Assembly: GCF_011440275.1 (NCBI RefSeq)
Contig: NZ_JAAOIV010000003.1
Coordinates: 62,001 to 126,000 of the forward strand
Reading direction: 5' to 3'
DNA length: 64,000 nucleotides
From: Metallococcus carri
GTDB taxonomy: Bacteria; Actinomycetota; Actinomycetes; Actinomycetales; Dermatophilaceae
Position 1 is the first letter of the stretch; each line of letters starts with the position of its first letter. Shown here in pieces: positions 45,155 to 56,739 of the stretch. The notes beneath the pieces were generated by a model. The model saw only the letters and a list, made by a program, of their open reading frames with translations. It was not told where the DNA came from and ran no database searches. Made by a program: the position numbers and the translations under genes.

Positions 45155-45195
45155 CGTAGGGCGACCATCCAGTCTAGGCCGGGGGCCGCCCTACG
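45155..45195 (-). other. Hairpin with embedded -10 candidate between rpsQ and rplN
   Basis: CGTAGGGCG (45155-45163) and CGCCCTACG (45187-45195) form a perfect 9-bp stem. The loop contains, on the minus strand, TAGACT at 45171-45176, the actinobacterial -10 consensus. No matching -35 is seen. It could end or attenuate the S10 transcript and restart at rplN. Confidence 0.55.
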
Positions 45196-45225
45196 ACGAA
45201 ATCCGCGTAGGCGCGCGAACGCGGT

Positions 45226-45510
45226 CTACTTGGCCTTCTCGAGCACCTGCACCACCCGCCAGCGCTTCTGCGCCGACAGCGGCCGGGTCTCCATCAGCAG
45301 CACGCGGTCGCCGACACCACATTCGTTGGCCTCGTCGTGCGCCTTGAGGCGAGCGGTCTTGCGCTGGACCTTGCCGTAGAGCGCGTGCTTGACGCGGTCC
45401 TCCACCTCGACCACGACGGTCTTGTCCATCTTGTCGCTCACCACGTAGCCGCGGCGGGTCTTGCGGTAGTTGCGGTCGGTGCTCACTGCCTGCTCCGTCT
45501 TCTCGGTCAT
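45226..45510 (-). CDS. rpsQ: 30S ribosomal protein S17
   Basis: 94 residues; the OB-fold core reads [20 protein letters not shown] and ends [19 protein letters not shown]. Last gene of the S10 segment, two bases after rpmC. Confidence 0.97.
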   Translation of the reverse strand: MTEKTEQAVSTDRNYRKTRRGYVVSDKMDKTVVVEVEDRVKHALYGKVQRKTARLKAHDEANECGVGDRVLLMETRPLSAQKRWRVVQVLEKAK

Positions 45511-45512
45511 GC

Positions 45513-45761
45513 TCAGCCCGCCTTCACATCGTCGGACTGGGTGCGGCCGATGCCGAGCTCACGCTCGCGCATCTCGGTGTAGATGCGTGCGATGTCCTTG
45601 CGGACCGCGCGCAGCCGCGAGTGGTTCTCCAGCTGGCCGGTGGCCGACTGGAAGCGCAGGTTGAACAACTCCTGCTTGGCCTCGCCGAGCTTCTCGACGA
45701 GCTGGTTGTCGTTCAGCTCGCGCAGCTTCGCGGGCGCCAGGTCCTTGGAACCGACGGCCAT
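45513..45761 (-). CDS. rpmC: 50S ribosomal protein L29
   Basis: 82 residues, two-helix protein near the exit tunnel: [20 protein letters not shown] and [20 protein letters not shown]. The first ATG shares a base with the rplP stop (TGATG). Confidence 0.97.
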   Translation of the reverse strand: MAVGSKDLAPAKLRELNDNQLVEKLGEAKQELFNLRFQSATGQLENHSRLRAVRKDIARIYTEMRERELGIGRTQSDDVKAG

Positions 45762-46180
45762 CAGAAGTCACCACCTTCACGCGCGACGAAGCGGCACTTC
45801 ATCGGCAGCTTGTGCATCGCCAGGCGCAGGGCCTCGCGTGCAACCTCTTCGGACACACCCGACAGCTCGAACATGACGCGGCCGGGCTTGACGTTGGCGA
45901 CCCACCACTCGGGCGAACCCTTACCGGAACCCATACGGGTCTCGGCCGGCTTCTTGGTCAGCGGGCGGTCGGGGTAGATGTTGATCCACACCTTTCCGCC
46001 TCGCTTGATGTAACGGGTCATGGCAATACGAGCGGACTCGATCTGCCGGTTGGTGACATAGGCCGGCTCGAGAGCCTGGATGCCGTAGTCACCGAAGGAC
46101 ACGGCGGTGCCGCCCTTCGCAGCCCCGCTCCGCTTGGGGTGGTGCTGCTTGCGGTGCTTCACACGACGGGGGATCAACAT
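45761..46180 (-). CDS. rplP: 50S ribosomal protein L16
   Basis: 139 residues near the A-site tRNA elbow. [20 protein letters not shown] opens it and [20 protein letters not shown] is diagnostic. Overlaps rpsC by one base in a TGATG junction. Confidence 0.98.
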   Translation of the reverse strand: MLIPRRVKHRKQHHPKRSGAAKGGTAVSFGDYGIQALEPAYVTNRQIESARIAMTRYIKRGGKVWINIYPDRPLTKKPAETRMGSGKGSPEWWVANVKPGRVMFELSGVSEEVAREALRLAMHKLPMKCRFVAREGGDF

Positions 46181-47013
46181 CAGGCTTCAGCCCCTTCGGT
46201 CTGCTGCTGCTCACCGGAGGCCGGGACGGTCTCGGTGGCCTCAGGCACGTTGTTCTCTGCGGCGATCTGCTGCTCGCGCTGACCACGGCCACGGCCGCGG
46301 GCGCCACGCTCGCCCTCACCACGACGGCGCTGCGGACGCGACGGCGCGGCGGCCTGCTCGCGGGCGAGCTCCTTGGCGGTGAGGTCACCGTTGTAGATCC
46401 ACACCTTCACGCCGATGCGACCGAACGTCGTCTTGGCCTCGTAGAAGCCGTAGTCGATGTTGGCGCGCAGCGTGTGCAGCGGGACACGGCCCTCGCGGTA
46501 CTGCTCCATGCGGGACATCTCGGCGCCGTTGAGGCGACCGGACACCATCACCTTGATGCCCTTCGCGCCGGCGCGCTGCGCGGACTGGATGCCCTTGCGC
46601 GTCGCACGACGGAAGTTCACGCGAGCAGCGAGCTGCTCGGCGATGCCCTGCGCGACCAGCTGAGCGTCGGCCTCGGGGTTCTTCACCTCGAGGATGTTCA
46701 GCTGGACCTGCTTCTTGGTGAGCTTCTCCAGCGCGCTGCGCAGGCGGTCGGCCTCCGCACCACGGCGGCCGATGACGATGCCCGGACGCGCGGTGTGGAT
46801 GTCGACGCGCACGCGGTCGCGGGTGCGCTCGATGTCGACGCGCGAGATGCCGGCGCGCTCCATGCCCTCGGACATGAGCTTGCGGATCTCGACGTCCTCC
46901 TTGACGTAGTCGCGGTACCGCTGACCCGTCTTGGTGCTGTCGGCGAACCAGCGGCTGGTGTGCTCGGTGGTGACACCGAGGCGGAAGCCGTTCGGGTTGA
47001 CCTTCTGACCCAT
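46180..47013 (-). CDS. rpsC: 30S ribosomal protein S3
   Basis: mRNA-entry protein. KH domain at residues 40-110 ([20 protein letters not shown]) and the C-terminal S3 domain with [20 protein letters not shown]. The last 60 residues are a Gln/Arg/Glu-rich tail ending in [10 protein letters not shown], an actinobacterial extension. 277 residues. Overlaps rplV by one base (TGATG). Confidence 0.97.
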   Translation of the reverse strand: MGQKVNPNGFRLGVTTEHTSRWFADSTKTGQRYRDYVKEDVEIRKLMSEGMERAGISRVDIERTRDRVRVDIHTARPGIVIGRRGAEADRLRSALEKLTKKQVQLNILEVKNPEADAQLVAQGIAEQLAARVNFRRATRKGIQSAQRAGAKGIKVMVSGRLNGAEMSRMEQYREGRVPLHTLRANIDYGFYEAKTTFGRIGVKVWIYNGDLTAKELAREQAAAPSRPQRRRGEGERGARGRGRGQREQQIAAENNVPEATETVPASGEQQQTEGAEA

Positions 47014-47381
47014 CAGCGGTCACCGTCCTTCTTGCTCGGCTGGGCCACGAACACAGTGATGTGGCTCGTGCGCTTGTTGATGCGGCTCGCGCGGCCCTGC
47101 GCCCGCGGACGGAACCGCTTCATCGTCGGACCCTCGTCCACGAAGGCCGCGGTCACGACGAGCGTGCGCTCGTCGAACGCGACCGAGTGCTTGTCGGCCT
47201 GGACCCGGGCGTTGGCGATGGCGCTGTTGAGCACCTTCAGCACCGGCTCGCTCGCAGTCTGCGGCGCGAACGTCAGCACGTTGATCGCCTCCTGGGCGTT
47301 CTTGCCCCGGATGAGGTCCACGACACGGCGGGCCTTCATCGGCGTCACGCGAACGAACCGCGCCTGCGCCTTGGCTTCCAT
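47013..47381 (-). CDS. rplV: 50S ribosomal protein L22
   Basis: Lines the exit tunnel. The core reads [20 protein letters not shown] and ends [20 protein letters not shown] chose ATG 47381 because AAAGGA lies six bases upstream and the MEAKAQAR start is usual in actinobacteria. An ATG at 47414 would add 11 residues ([11 protein letters not shown]) with only a distant ribosome site; it cannot be excluded. Coupled to rpsC by TGATG. Confidence 0.93.
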   Translation of the reverse strand: MEAKAQARFVRVTPMKARRVVDLIRGKNAQEAINVLTFAPQTASEPVLKVLNSAIANARVQADKHSVAFDERTLVVTAAFVDEGPTMKRFRPRAQGRASRINKRTSHITVFVAQPSKKDGDR

Positions 47382-47434
47382 CGCCTGTCCTTTGCTCTCA
47401 GTAGTTGCAGTCATGAGGGATGCACCCCGCCGCG

Positions 47435-47716
47435 TCAGCGGCGGCGACCCTTCCTGTCGTCCTTCTCGTGACCCTTGAAGGTCCGAGTCGGGGCGAACTC
47501 ACCCAGCTTGTGGCCGACCATCGCCTCGGTCACGAAGACCGGGACGTGCTTGCGGCCGTCGTGCACAGCCAGGGTGTGGCCGAGCATCTCGGGGGTGATC
47601 ATCGACCGGCGCGACCAGGTCTTGATGACGTTCTTGGTGCCGGCTTCGTTCTGAGCCTCGACCTTCTTGGCGAGGTGATCGTCGACGAAGGGGCCCTTCT
47701 TCAGGCTACGAGGCAT
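47435..47716 (-). CDS. rpsS: 30S ribosomal protein S19
   Basis: 93 residues, from [20 protein letters not shown] to the basic tail. [19 protein letters not shown] is canonical. Three bases after the rplB stop, in the usual rplB-rpsS-rplV order. Confidence 0.98.
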   Translation of the reverse strand: MPRSLKKGPFVDDHLAKKVEAQNEAGTKNVIKTWSRRSMITPEMLGHTLAVHDGRKHVPVFVTEAMVGHKLGEFAPTRTFKGHEKDDRKGRRR

Positions 47717-47719
47717 GGC

Positions 47720-48556
47720 TCAGCGCTTCTTTCCAGTACGACGGCGGCGGACGATCATCTTGTCGCTCGGCTTGCCGGGGCGACGGGTGCGGCCTTCCTT
47801 CTGGCCCCACGGGCTGACCGGGTTACGTCCACCGGAGGTCTTGCCCTCACCACCACCGTGCGGGTGGTCCACGGGGTTCATCGCCACACCACGGACGGTC
47901 GGGCGCTTGCCCTTCCACCGCATCCGGCCGGCCTTGCCCCAGTTGATGTTGCTCTGCTCGGCGTTGCCGACCTCGCCCACGGTGGCGCGGCAGCGCGCGT
48001 CGACATTGCGGATCTCACCGGACGGCATACGCAGCTGGGCGTAGGGACCGTCCTTGGCGACCAGCTGCACGCGCGAACCGGCCGAGCGGGCGATCTTCGC
48101 ACCGCCACCGGGCCGCAGCTCGATGCAGTGGACGACCGTACCGGTCGGGATATTGCGCAGCGGCAGGTTGTTGCCCGGCTTGATGTCGGCGCCCGGACCG
48201 TTCTCGATCGCGTCGCCCTGACGCAGCCGGTTCGGCGCGATGATGTAGCGCTTCTCACCGTCGGCGTAGTGCAGCAGCGCGATGCGCGCGGTGCGGTTGG
48301 GGTCGTACTCGATGTGCGCGACCTTCGCCGGGATGCCGTCCTTGTCGGCGCGGCGGAAGTCGATCACCCGGTAGGCGCGCTTGTGACCGCCACCGATGTG
48401 GCGCGTCGTGATGCGGCCCGAGGCGTTGCGGCCACCGGTCTTGGACAGCGGGCGCACCAGGGACTTCTCGGGGGTCGAGCGGGTGACTTCGACGAAGTCG
48501 GCCACGCTCGAGCCGCGACGTCCCGGCGTCGTCGGCTTGTACTTACGGATACCCAT
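47720..48556 (-). CDS. rplB: 50S ribosomal protein L2
   Basis: Peptidyl-transferase-centre protein of 278 residues. The SH3-like and OB parts are followed by the near-invariant [20 protein letters not shown] stretch, which includes the functionally important His. Starts [16 protein letters not shown]. Thirty-one bases after rplW. Confidence 0.98.
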   Translation of the reverse strand: MGIRKYKPTTPGRRGSSVADFVEVTRSTPEKSLVRPLSKTGGRNASGRITTRHIGGGHKRAYRVIDFRRADKDGIPAKVAHIEYDPNRTARIALLHYADGEKRYIIAPNRLRQGDAIENGPGADIKPGNNLPLRNIPTGTVVHCIELRPGGGAKIARSAGSRVQLVAKDGPYAQLRMPSGEIRNVDARCRATVGEVGNAEQSNINWGKAGRMRWKGKRPTVRGVAMNPVDHPHGGGEGKTSGGRNPVSPWGQKEGRTRRPGKPSDKMIVRRRRTGKKR

Positions 48557-48587
48557 CAGCTAGTTCCTTATGTCCTTCGCCCGACCT

Positions 48588-48893
48588 TCAGCTCGCCGAG
48601 CCGAAGATGTCGATGGTGCCTTCCTTCAGCGAGACGATGGCGCGCTTGGTGTCCTTGCGCTTGCCCATGCCGTACCGGGTACGGCGCGTCTTGCCCTGAC
48701 GGTTGATCGTGTGGACCGAGTCGACCTTGACGTCGAAGATGCGCTCGACGGCGATCTTGATCTCGGTCTTGTTCGCCCGCGGGTCGACGATGAAGGTGTA
48801 CTTGCCCTCGTCGAGCAGCGTGTACGACTTCTCGGTGAGAACCGGCGCGATCAGAATGTCGCGCGGGTCCTTGTTCAGCGCGAAGCTGCTCAC
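48588..48893 (-). CDS. rplW: 50S ribosomal protein L23
   Basis: Exit-tunnel rim protein and docking site for SRP and trigger factor. 101 residues: [20 protein letters not shown], then [20 protein letters not shown]. Overlaps the rplD stop by four bases (ATGA-type). Confidence 0.97.
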   Translation of the reverse strand: MSSFALNKDPRDILIAPVLTEKSYTLLDEGKYTFIVDPRANKTEIKIAVERIFDVKVDSVHTINRQGKTRRTRYGMGKRKDTKRAIVSLKEGTIDIFGSAS

Positions 48894-49885
48894 TTGTCGT
48901 CCTCCTTGACCTGCTGGGCGGCGGCCCCACCGGCCGGCGCGAAGCCGGCTGCGGCAGCAGCCTCACCCGTGGTGAACCAGACCTCGGCGACGGTCGCGTC
49001 ATACCAGCGCGAACCGGGCACGTGGTACTTCATCGAGTCCTTGTTGCCCTTGACCTGGAACTTCGCCGGGTCGGGCGACGCGCCGTCGGCCAGCGGGGCA
49101 GCCGACTCGGCGCCAAAGCCACCGTCGGTCGCGTCCGAGGACGCGGCGGCGGGAGCCTCCACCTTCGCGGCCGGAGCAGCCTTCGCGGGCGTCTCAGCCT
49201 TGCCCGGCTTCGCCTCAGTCTTGACCGGCTTGGCTTCAGCCTTGTCCAGCTTGGCCGCCTGCAGCGGGCCGGCCAGGAAGCTGTCCAGCGCCGCCTTGGT
49301 GAAGACGATGTCGTCGGAGCACAGCACGTCGTAGGTGTTGAGCTGGTCGGCCCACAGCAGGTGGACACCGGCCAGGTTGCGCACCGACAGCACCGCGATC
49401 TCCTCGGCGCGGTCCACGACGACCAGCAGGTTCTTGCGGTCGGTCAGACCGGCCAGGACCTTGGCAGCGGTGCGCGCCGACGGGGTGTCACCGTCGACGA
49501 TCGAGGTGAGCACGTGGATGCGGCCATGACGCGCCCGGTCCGACAGGGCTCCGCGCAGAGCGGCAGCCTTCATCTTCTTCGGGGTGCGCTGGCTGTAGTC
49601 GCGCGGCTGCGGGCCGTGCACGACGCCACCGCCGGCGAACTGCGGCGCCCGGGTCGAACCCTGACGGGCGCGGCCGGTGCCCTTCTGGCGGTAGGGCTTG
49701 CGGCCACCACCGCGGACCTCGCCGCGGGTCTTGGTGGCGTGCGTGCCCTGGCGGGCCGCGGCCAGCTGAGCCACCACAACCTGGTGGATCAGCGGGACGT
49801 TGGTGGCCACGTCGAAGATCTCGGCGGGCAGCTCGACCGAGCCGTTCGCCGAGCCCGACGGGCTCACGATGTCAATCGTGGTCAT
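48890..49885 (-). CDS. rplD: 50S ribosomal protein L4 with extra C-terminal domain
   Basis: Residues 1-215 are ordinary L4 with the tunnel loop [21 protein letters not shown] Lys/Ala/Pro/Glu-rich linker spans about 216-270, and residues 275-318 form the same extra domain as L17 in this window ([14 protein letters not shown], then AEVWF and EAAAAAGF). 331 residues against about 210-220 for a plain L4. 53 consecutive nucleotides (49002-49054) are identical to rplQ, pointing to recent duplication or gene conversion. The domain function is unknown. Confidence 0.95.
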   Translation of the reverse strand: MTTIDIVSPSGSANGSVELPAEIFDVATNVPLIHQVVVAQLAAARQGTHATKTRGEVRGGGRKPYRQKGTGRARQGSTRAPQFAGGGVVHGPQPRDYSQRTPKKMKAAALRGALSDRARHGRIHVLTSIVDGDTPSARTAAKVLAGLTDRKNLLVVVDRAEEIAVLSVRNLAGVHLLWADQLNTYDVLCSDDIVFTKAALDSFLAGPLQAAKLDKAEAKPVKTEAKPGKAETPAKAAPAAKVEAPAAASSDATDGGFGAESAAPLADGASPDPAKFQVKGNKDSMKYHVPGSRWYDATVAEVWFTTGEAAAAAGFAPAGGAAAQQVKEDDK

Positions 49886-49890
49886 CGAAA

Positions 49891-50556
49891 TCAGGCCTCA
49901 GCTTTCGCGGACTTGACGGCCGTGCGGACCAGGACGATGCCGCCGCGGGGGCCGGGGACGGCACCCTTCACCAGCAGCACGCCCTTGTCGGCGTCGACGG
50001 CGTGGATCGTGAGGTTCTGGGTGGTCTGGCGCACGCCGCCCATGCGGCCCGCCATACGCATGCCCTTGAACACGCGGCCGGGGGTGGCGCAGCCACCGAT
50101 CGAACCCGGCTTGCGGTGGTTCTTGTGCGCGCCGTGGCTGGAGCTGACGCCCGCAAAGCCGTGACGCTTCATAACACCGGCGAAGCCCTTGCCCTTGGTG
50201 CGGCCGACGACGTCGACCTTCGAGCCGGTCTCGAAGGACTCGACGGTGATCTCCTGGCCGAGCTCGTAGGAGCCGGCGTCCGCGGTGCGGATCTCGATCA
50301 CGTGGCGGCGCGGGGTGACGCCGGCCTTCTCGAAGTGACCGGTGAGCGGCTTGGTGACCTTGCGCGGGTCGATCTGCCCGTAGGCGATCTGGACCGCGTG
50401 GTAGCCGTCCTCGTCACCACGGACCTGGGTGACGACGCACGGACCGGCCTGAATGACGGTCACCGGCACCAGCCGGTTGTTCTCGTCCCAGACCTGGGTC
50501 ATGCCGAGCTTCTCGCCGAGGACGCCCTGGACGGAGCGCTCAGTGGTGTGAGTCAT
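49891..50556 (-). CDS. rplC: 50S ribosomal protein L3
   Basis: 221 residues; [20 protein letters not shown] at the start and, in the second half, the loop reaching the peptidyl-transferase centre with [20 protein letters not shown]. Five bases after the rplD start. Normal length. Confidence 0.98.
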   Translation of the reverse strand: MTHTTERSVQGVLGEKLGMTQVWDENNRLVPVTVIQAGPCVVTQVRGDEDGYHAVQIAYGQIDPRKVTKPLTGHFEKAGVTPRRHVIEIRTADAGSYELGQEITVESFETGSKVDVVGRTKGKGFAGVMKRHGFAGVSSSHGAHKNHRKPGSIGGCATPGRVFKGMRMAGRMGGVRQTTQNLTIHAVDADKGVLLVKGAVPGPRGGIVLVRTAVKSAKAEA

Positions 50557-50571
50557 GAGTCAGCCCGCCTT

Positions 50572-50880
50572 TCAGAGCTTGATCTCGATGTTGACGTCGG
50601 CCGGCAGGTCGAGCCGCATGAGCGAGTCGACGGCCTTCGGCGTCGGGTCAACGATGTCGATGAGCCGCTTGTGGGTGCGCATCTCGAAGTGCTCGCGGCT
50701 GTCCTTGTACTTGTGCGGCGACCGGACGACGCAGAAGACGTTCTTCTCCGTCGGGAGCGGCACCGGGCCGACCACCGTGGCGCCGGCACGGGTGACCGTG
50801 TCGACAATCTTGCGCGCCGAGCTGTCGATGACCTCGTGGTCATACGACTTCAGCCGGATGCGGATCTTCTGTCCCGCCAT
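50572..50880 (-). CDS. rpsJ: 30S ribosomal protein S10
   Basis: 102 residues; also the NusE transcription factor. [20 protein letters not shown] through [20 protein letters not shown] is canonical. First gene of the S10 operon. Normally preceded by tuf in actinobacteria; here 11 kb separates them. A leader of about 270 bases lies upstream. Confidence 0.98.
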   Translation of the reverse strand: MAGQKIRIRLKSYDHEVIDSSARKIVDTVTRAGATVVGPVPLPTEKNVFCVVRSPHKYKDSREHFEMRTHKRLIDIVDPTPKAVDSLMRLDLPADVNIEIKL

Positions 50881-51228
50881 CTTTGTCGCGTCTCTCTCTC
50901 GCCGTACTGCTGATCCGTCTATGGCTGACCCTCGACCACCCCGACCCCCGAGGTCGGGCGTGTCGTCCCGTGCACGCACATGCGTGAACTCGACCTGCCG
51001 ACCTGGAGTCTTCGAGCGGCCCGAAAGGGCCAGGGCTTGCGCTCCCCGGACCCGCCCATCGGCCCTCGCTGCGGAGGTCCTCACCTGGTCGTGATTCCGA
51101 GGCGGCGACGACCCTCACACCCGACACCTGGTCGGGCGCGCGAACCATCGCGCGTCAAGCAACTTGTCTAGTGTGCCAGAGGCGTGGCGGACCGGCCAAA
51201 TCGAGCCGGCGTGATACCCGCCTCGCCG
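50881..51228 (-). promoter_or_regulatory. S10 operon leader and promoter region
   Basis: This 348-base gap has no gene. It holds a perfect 7-bp hairpin at 50940-50958 (CCCGACC/GGTCGGG) and two copies of CACCTGGTCG near 51083 and 51126. On the minus strand TAGACA at 51165-51170 could be a -10, but I find no matching -35, so the promoter position is only a suggestion. Confidence 0.4.
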
Positions 51229-52209
51229 TCAGCGGGCCTCGCTCTGGGCCGGAGGCAGCGGCTGGGCGCCCGGCCGCGGCAGCGTGACGAAGGCCCGCTC
51301 GACGAACGGCAACTGCTCGAGCCGGTCCTCGATCGCCTGGTGTTCGGTGGTGAGCGTCGGCTCGTCGTCGTCCCCGACCAGATCGAGGGAGGCCAGCACG
51401 AGCACCCGATCGGCGCCGACATACTCCAGATGGAGGAAGGTGACCGCGGCAACCCGCGGATCGGCCTGCAGATCGGCCAGCACGAGGCGCCGCAGCCGGT
51501 CCGAGCCGGGCTTGCCGGTGAGGAAGTCGCGGTTGCGGCGGATCAGGAAGACCGCGACCACGGCGAGCAGCAGGCCGACGAGGATGGAACCGATCGCGTC
51601 GTATGCCGCTTCGCCGGTGACCTGGTGCAACACCATGCCGAGCGCCGCGATCACCAGGCCGATGAGGGCCGCCGCGTCCTCGGCGAAGACCGCGCGCAGC
51701 GTCGGATTGGACGTGATGTTGATGTACCCCAGGGTGCGCATCCCGATCCGCCGCGACGCGCCGCGCGTCTGGCGCAGGGCCTGCAGGAAGGACACGCCCT
51801 CCAGCACGAAGGCCACTCCGAGCACGAGGTAACCGAGCAGATAGTCCCCGCTCTCCTCCCCCGCCCCGAGTTGCTGTATGCCGTGGGCGATCGACACCAC
51901 CGCACCGACGGTGAACAACCCGAAGGCGGCGAACATCGACCAGACATAGGCCTCCCGACCGAAGCCGAACGGATGGTCGGTGTCGCGCGGCCGACCCGCA
52001 CGCTTCTCGGCGATCAGCAGGAAGATCTCGTTGCCGGTGTCGGCCCACGAGTGCGCCGCCTCGGCCACCATCGACGCCGAGCCGCTGAGCACCGCGGCGA
52101 CGGTCTTGGCGATGGCGATGATGGCGTTGGCCGAGAACGCGACGATGACCGTGAGCAGGCTCTCGCCGCCCGGGGCCTTGGCTGGTGCTGGTGTGGCTGC
52201 TTGTGTCAC
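51229..52209 (-). CDS. Cation diffusion facilitator family transporter
   Basis: Zn/Fe/Mn efflux by proton exchange. 326 residues with six helices; the metal-binding motifs are HSWADTGNE in helix 2 (His and Asp) and AEDAAALIG in helix 5 (Glu/Asp). HPFGFGREAYVWSM is typical of the family branch annotated as CDF. A cytoplasmic domain follows, with VGADRVLVLASLDL. The GTG 52209 start gives a short Ala/Pro-rich tail before helix 1. Metal specificity is not evident. Confidence 0.9.
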   Translation of the reverse strand: MTQAATPAPAKAPGGESLLTVIVAFSANAIIAIAKTVAAVLSGSASMVAEAAHSWADTGNEIFLLIAEKRAGRPRDTDHPFGFGREAYVWSMFAAFGLFTVGAVVSIAHGIQQLGAGEESGDYLLGYLVLGVAFVLEGVSFLQALRQTRGASRRIGMRTLGYINITSNPTLRAVFAEDAAALIGLVIAALGMVLHQVTGEAAYDAIGSILVGLLLAVVAVFLIRRNRDFLTGKPGSDRLRRLVLADLQADPRVAAVTFLHLEYVGADRVLVLASLDLVGDDDEPTLTTEHQAIEDRLEQLPFVERAFVTLPRPGAQPLPPAQSEAR

Positions 52210-52246
52210 GCGCCCATGGTGGCGTATGCCGGGGCTGCCGTCGGCC

Positions 52247-54622
<2,376 letters not shown>

Positions 54623-54676
54623 CGCGCGTCCTCTCGGGAGGGGATTTCGGAGTTTGGGGGGCAGTATGCCGGGTGC

Positions 54677-55525
54677 TCACCCGGGCGTGCCCGGCCGGGA
54701 CTGCAGGATCACCGCGGACATCTCCTCCACCGACATGGAGGCGGAGTTGATCGTCGGGATCCGGTGGGCGCGGAACATCGCCTCGGCCCGGCGCAACTCA
54801 TAACTGCACTGCTGGATCGAGGCATAGGTCGAGTTCGGCCGGCGCTCCCCGCGCACCTGCGACAGGCGCGCGGGCGTGGACAGAATGCCGAAGCATTTGG
54901 CCTGATAGGGCCGGATCGGCCGGGGCAGCTCAGCGGAGTCGAAGTCCTCCTCCACCAGCGGGTAGTTGGCCACGAACAGGCCGTGCTGGAGGGCGAGGTA
55001 CATCGAGGTCGGCGTCTTGCCGCAGCGCGAGGGCGCCATCAGGATCAGGTCGGCACCCTCGAGATTGCGCAGGCTCTGCCCGTCGTCGTGCTCCATCGCG
55101 TAGTCGATGGCCTTCATCCGCGCCTCGTAGCGGCCCTGGTCACCGACGCCGTGCACGGTGCCGGCGACATGGGCGGCGTTGACGTGCAGCACCCGCTCGA
55201 CCGCCTCCAGGTGGGAGCCGAACAGGTCGATGAACGCGCACTCGGTGCGCATCAGGGTGTCGCGGACGTCGTTGTCGGCGACGGTCGAGAAGACCAGCGG
55301 CGTCACCGTGTCGGTCTTGGCCGCATCCAGCGTGGTGACCACCTCGGCCGCGCGCTCCACCGTGGTGATGAACGGGATCTTGGTGCGCTCGAAGCGCAGC
55401 CCAGGGAACTGCCCGAGCATCATGTTGCCGAGGGTCTCGGCGGAGATTCCGGTGCCGCCCGCGACGAAGAAGACCGGCGTCGGCTCCTGCTCCTGGTCCG
55501 CGGACGGCATACCGGAATCGTTCAT
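54677..55525 (-). CDS. ppsR: PEP synthase regulatory kinase/phosphotransferase
   Basis: DUF299 protein that inactivates PEP synthase by ADP-dependent threonine phosphorylation and reactivates it by pyrophosphorolysis. 282 residues with the P-loop-like [11 protein letters not shown] at 164-174 and [18 protein letters not shown] and [12 protein letters not shown]. Directly upstream of ppsA on the same strand, and overlapping the metB stop by four bases. Confidence 0.92.
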   Translation of the reverse strand: MNDSGMPSADQEQEPTPVFFVAGGTGISAETLGNMMLGQFPGLRFERTKIPFITTVERAAEVVTTLDAAKTDTVTPLVFSTVADNDVRDTLMRTECAFIDLFGSHLEAVERVLHVNAAHVAGTVHGVGDQGRYEARMKAIDYAMEHDDGQSLRNLEGADLILMAPSRCGKTPTSMYLALQHGLFVANYPLVEEDFDSAELPRPIRPYQAKCFGILSTPARLSQVRGERRPNSTYASIQQCSYELRRAEAMFRAHRIPTINSASMSVEEMSAVILQSRPGTPG

Positions 55526-56700
55526 GCCAACCGGTCCAGCGACTGCCGCAGGTCGGCGATCAGGTCGTCGGCGTCCTCGATGCCGACCGACAGCCGCACC
55601 AGGTCGGCGGGCACCGCCAGGTCGGTGCCCGCGACCGAGGCATGCGTCATCCGGCCGGGGTGCTCGATGAGCGATTCGACCCCACCGAGCGATTCACCGA
55701 GGGTCCACAGCTGCGTCTCGGCGACGACCTTGGCAGCGACGTCCTCACCGCCCTTGAGCTGGAAGGACACCATGCCGCCGAAGCGGCGCATCTGCCGCTT
55801 GGCGATCTCGTGGCCGGGGTGATCGGCCAGCCCCGGGTAGTGGACCGTGCTCACGCCGGGGTGGCTGAGCAGGAAGTCCACAACCTTCTCGGCGTTGTCG
55901 CAGTGCCGCTCCATCCGCACCGCGAGCGTCTTGAGGCCACGCAGCACCAGCCAGGCATCGAACGGCCCGGCGACCGCGCCCATGGAGTTCTGGTGGAAGC
56001 CGATCCGCTCGCTGACGTCGTCGCCCGCGGCGGTCTTGGCGCCCTGGCGGGCGACGAGCGCGCCGCCCACGACATCGCTGTGCCCACCCGCGTATTTGGT
56101 GGTGCTGTGCAGCACCACATCCGCGCCGAGCGCGATCGGCTGCTGCAGGTATGACGAGGCGAAGGTGTTGTCGACCACCAGCAGCGCGCCGGCGTCATGC
56201 GCGATGGTGGCGAGCGCCTCGATGTCGGCGATGCCCAGCATCGGGTTGGTCGGTGTCTCCACCCAGATCAGCCGCGTCTCGGGTCGCACCGCGGCGCGGA
56301 CCCGATCCAGGTCGGACTGCGGCGGGGTGTCGAACGAGATGCCCCACGGCCGGGCGACCTTGTCGAAGAGGCGATGGGTGCCGCCATACGCGTCGGAGGG
56401 CAGCAGCACATGATCGCCCGGAGCGAGGACGGACCGGATCAGGGTGTCCTCGGCAGCCAGGCCGGAGGCGAACGCAAACCCGCGCTCACCGCCCTCCAGC
56501 GCGGCGAGGCATTCCTCGAGCGCGGTGCGGGTCGGGTTGGCCGAGCGGGAGTACTCATAGCCGCCGCGCAGGCCGCCGATGCCGTCCTGCTTGTAGGTGG
56601 AGGTGGCGTAGATCGGCGGCACGACGGCGCCGGTGGTCGGGTCGGGCTCCTGCCCCGCATGGATCGCGCGCGAGGAGAAGCCGAGGGTCTGGTCGGTCAT
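55522..56700 (-). CDS. metB: Cystathionine gamma-synthase
   Basis: PLP enzyme joining cysteine to an O-acylhomoserine in methionine synthesis. The PLP lysine is K202 (LHSTTKYAGGHSDV) from the ATG 56700 start; YSRSANPTR and SLGGVESLIEHPGRMTH are typical. 392 residues. A GTG at 56707-56709 in frame would add three residues. The family also includes cystathionine gamma-lyases; with cbs next door a lyase (reverse transsulfuration) role is possible. Confidence 0.87.
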   Translation of the reverse strand: MTDQTLGFSSRAIHAGQEPDPTTGAVVPPIYATSTYKQDGIGGLRGGYEYSRSANPTRTALEECLAALEGGERGFAFASGLAAEDTLIRSVLAPGDHVLLPSDAYGGTHRLFDKVARPWGISFDTPPQSDLDRVRAAVRPETRLIWVETPTNPMLGIADIEALATIAHDAGALLVVDNTFASSYLQQPIALGADVVLHSTTKYAGGHSDVVGGALVARQGAKTAAGDDVSERIGFHQNSMGAVAGPFDAWLVLRGLKTLAVRMERHCDNAEKVVDFLLSHPGVSTVHYPGLADHPGHEIAKRQMRRFGGMVSFQLKGGEDVAAKVVAETQLWTLGESLGGVESLIEHPGRMTHASVAGTDLAVPADLVRLSVGIEDADDLIADLRQSLDRLA

Positions 56701-56739
56701 AGCGGTCACATCATTTCGTGGTTGGCGCAGGCGGCGGGG

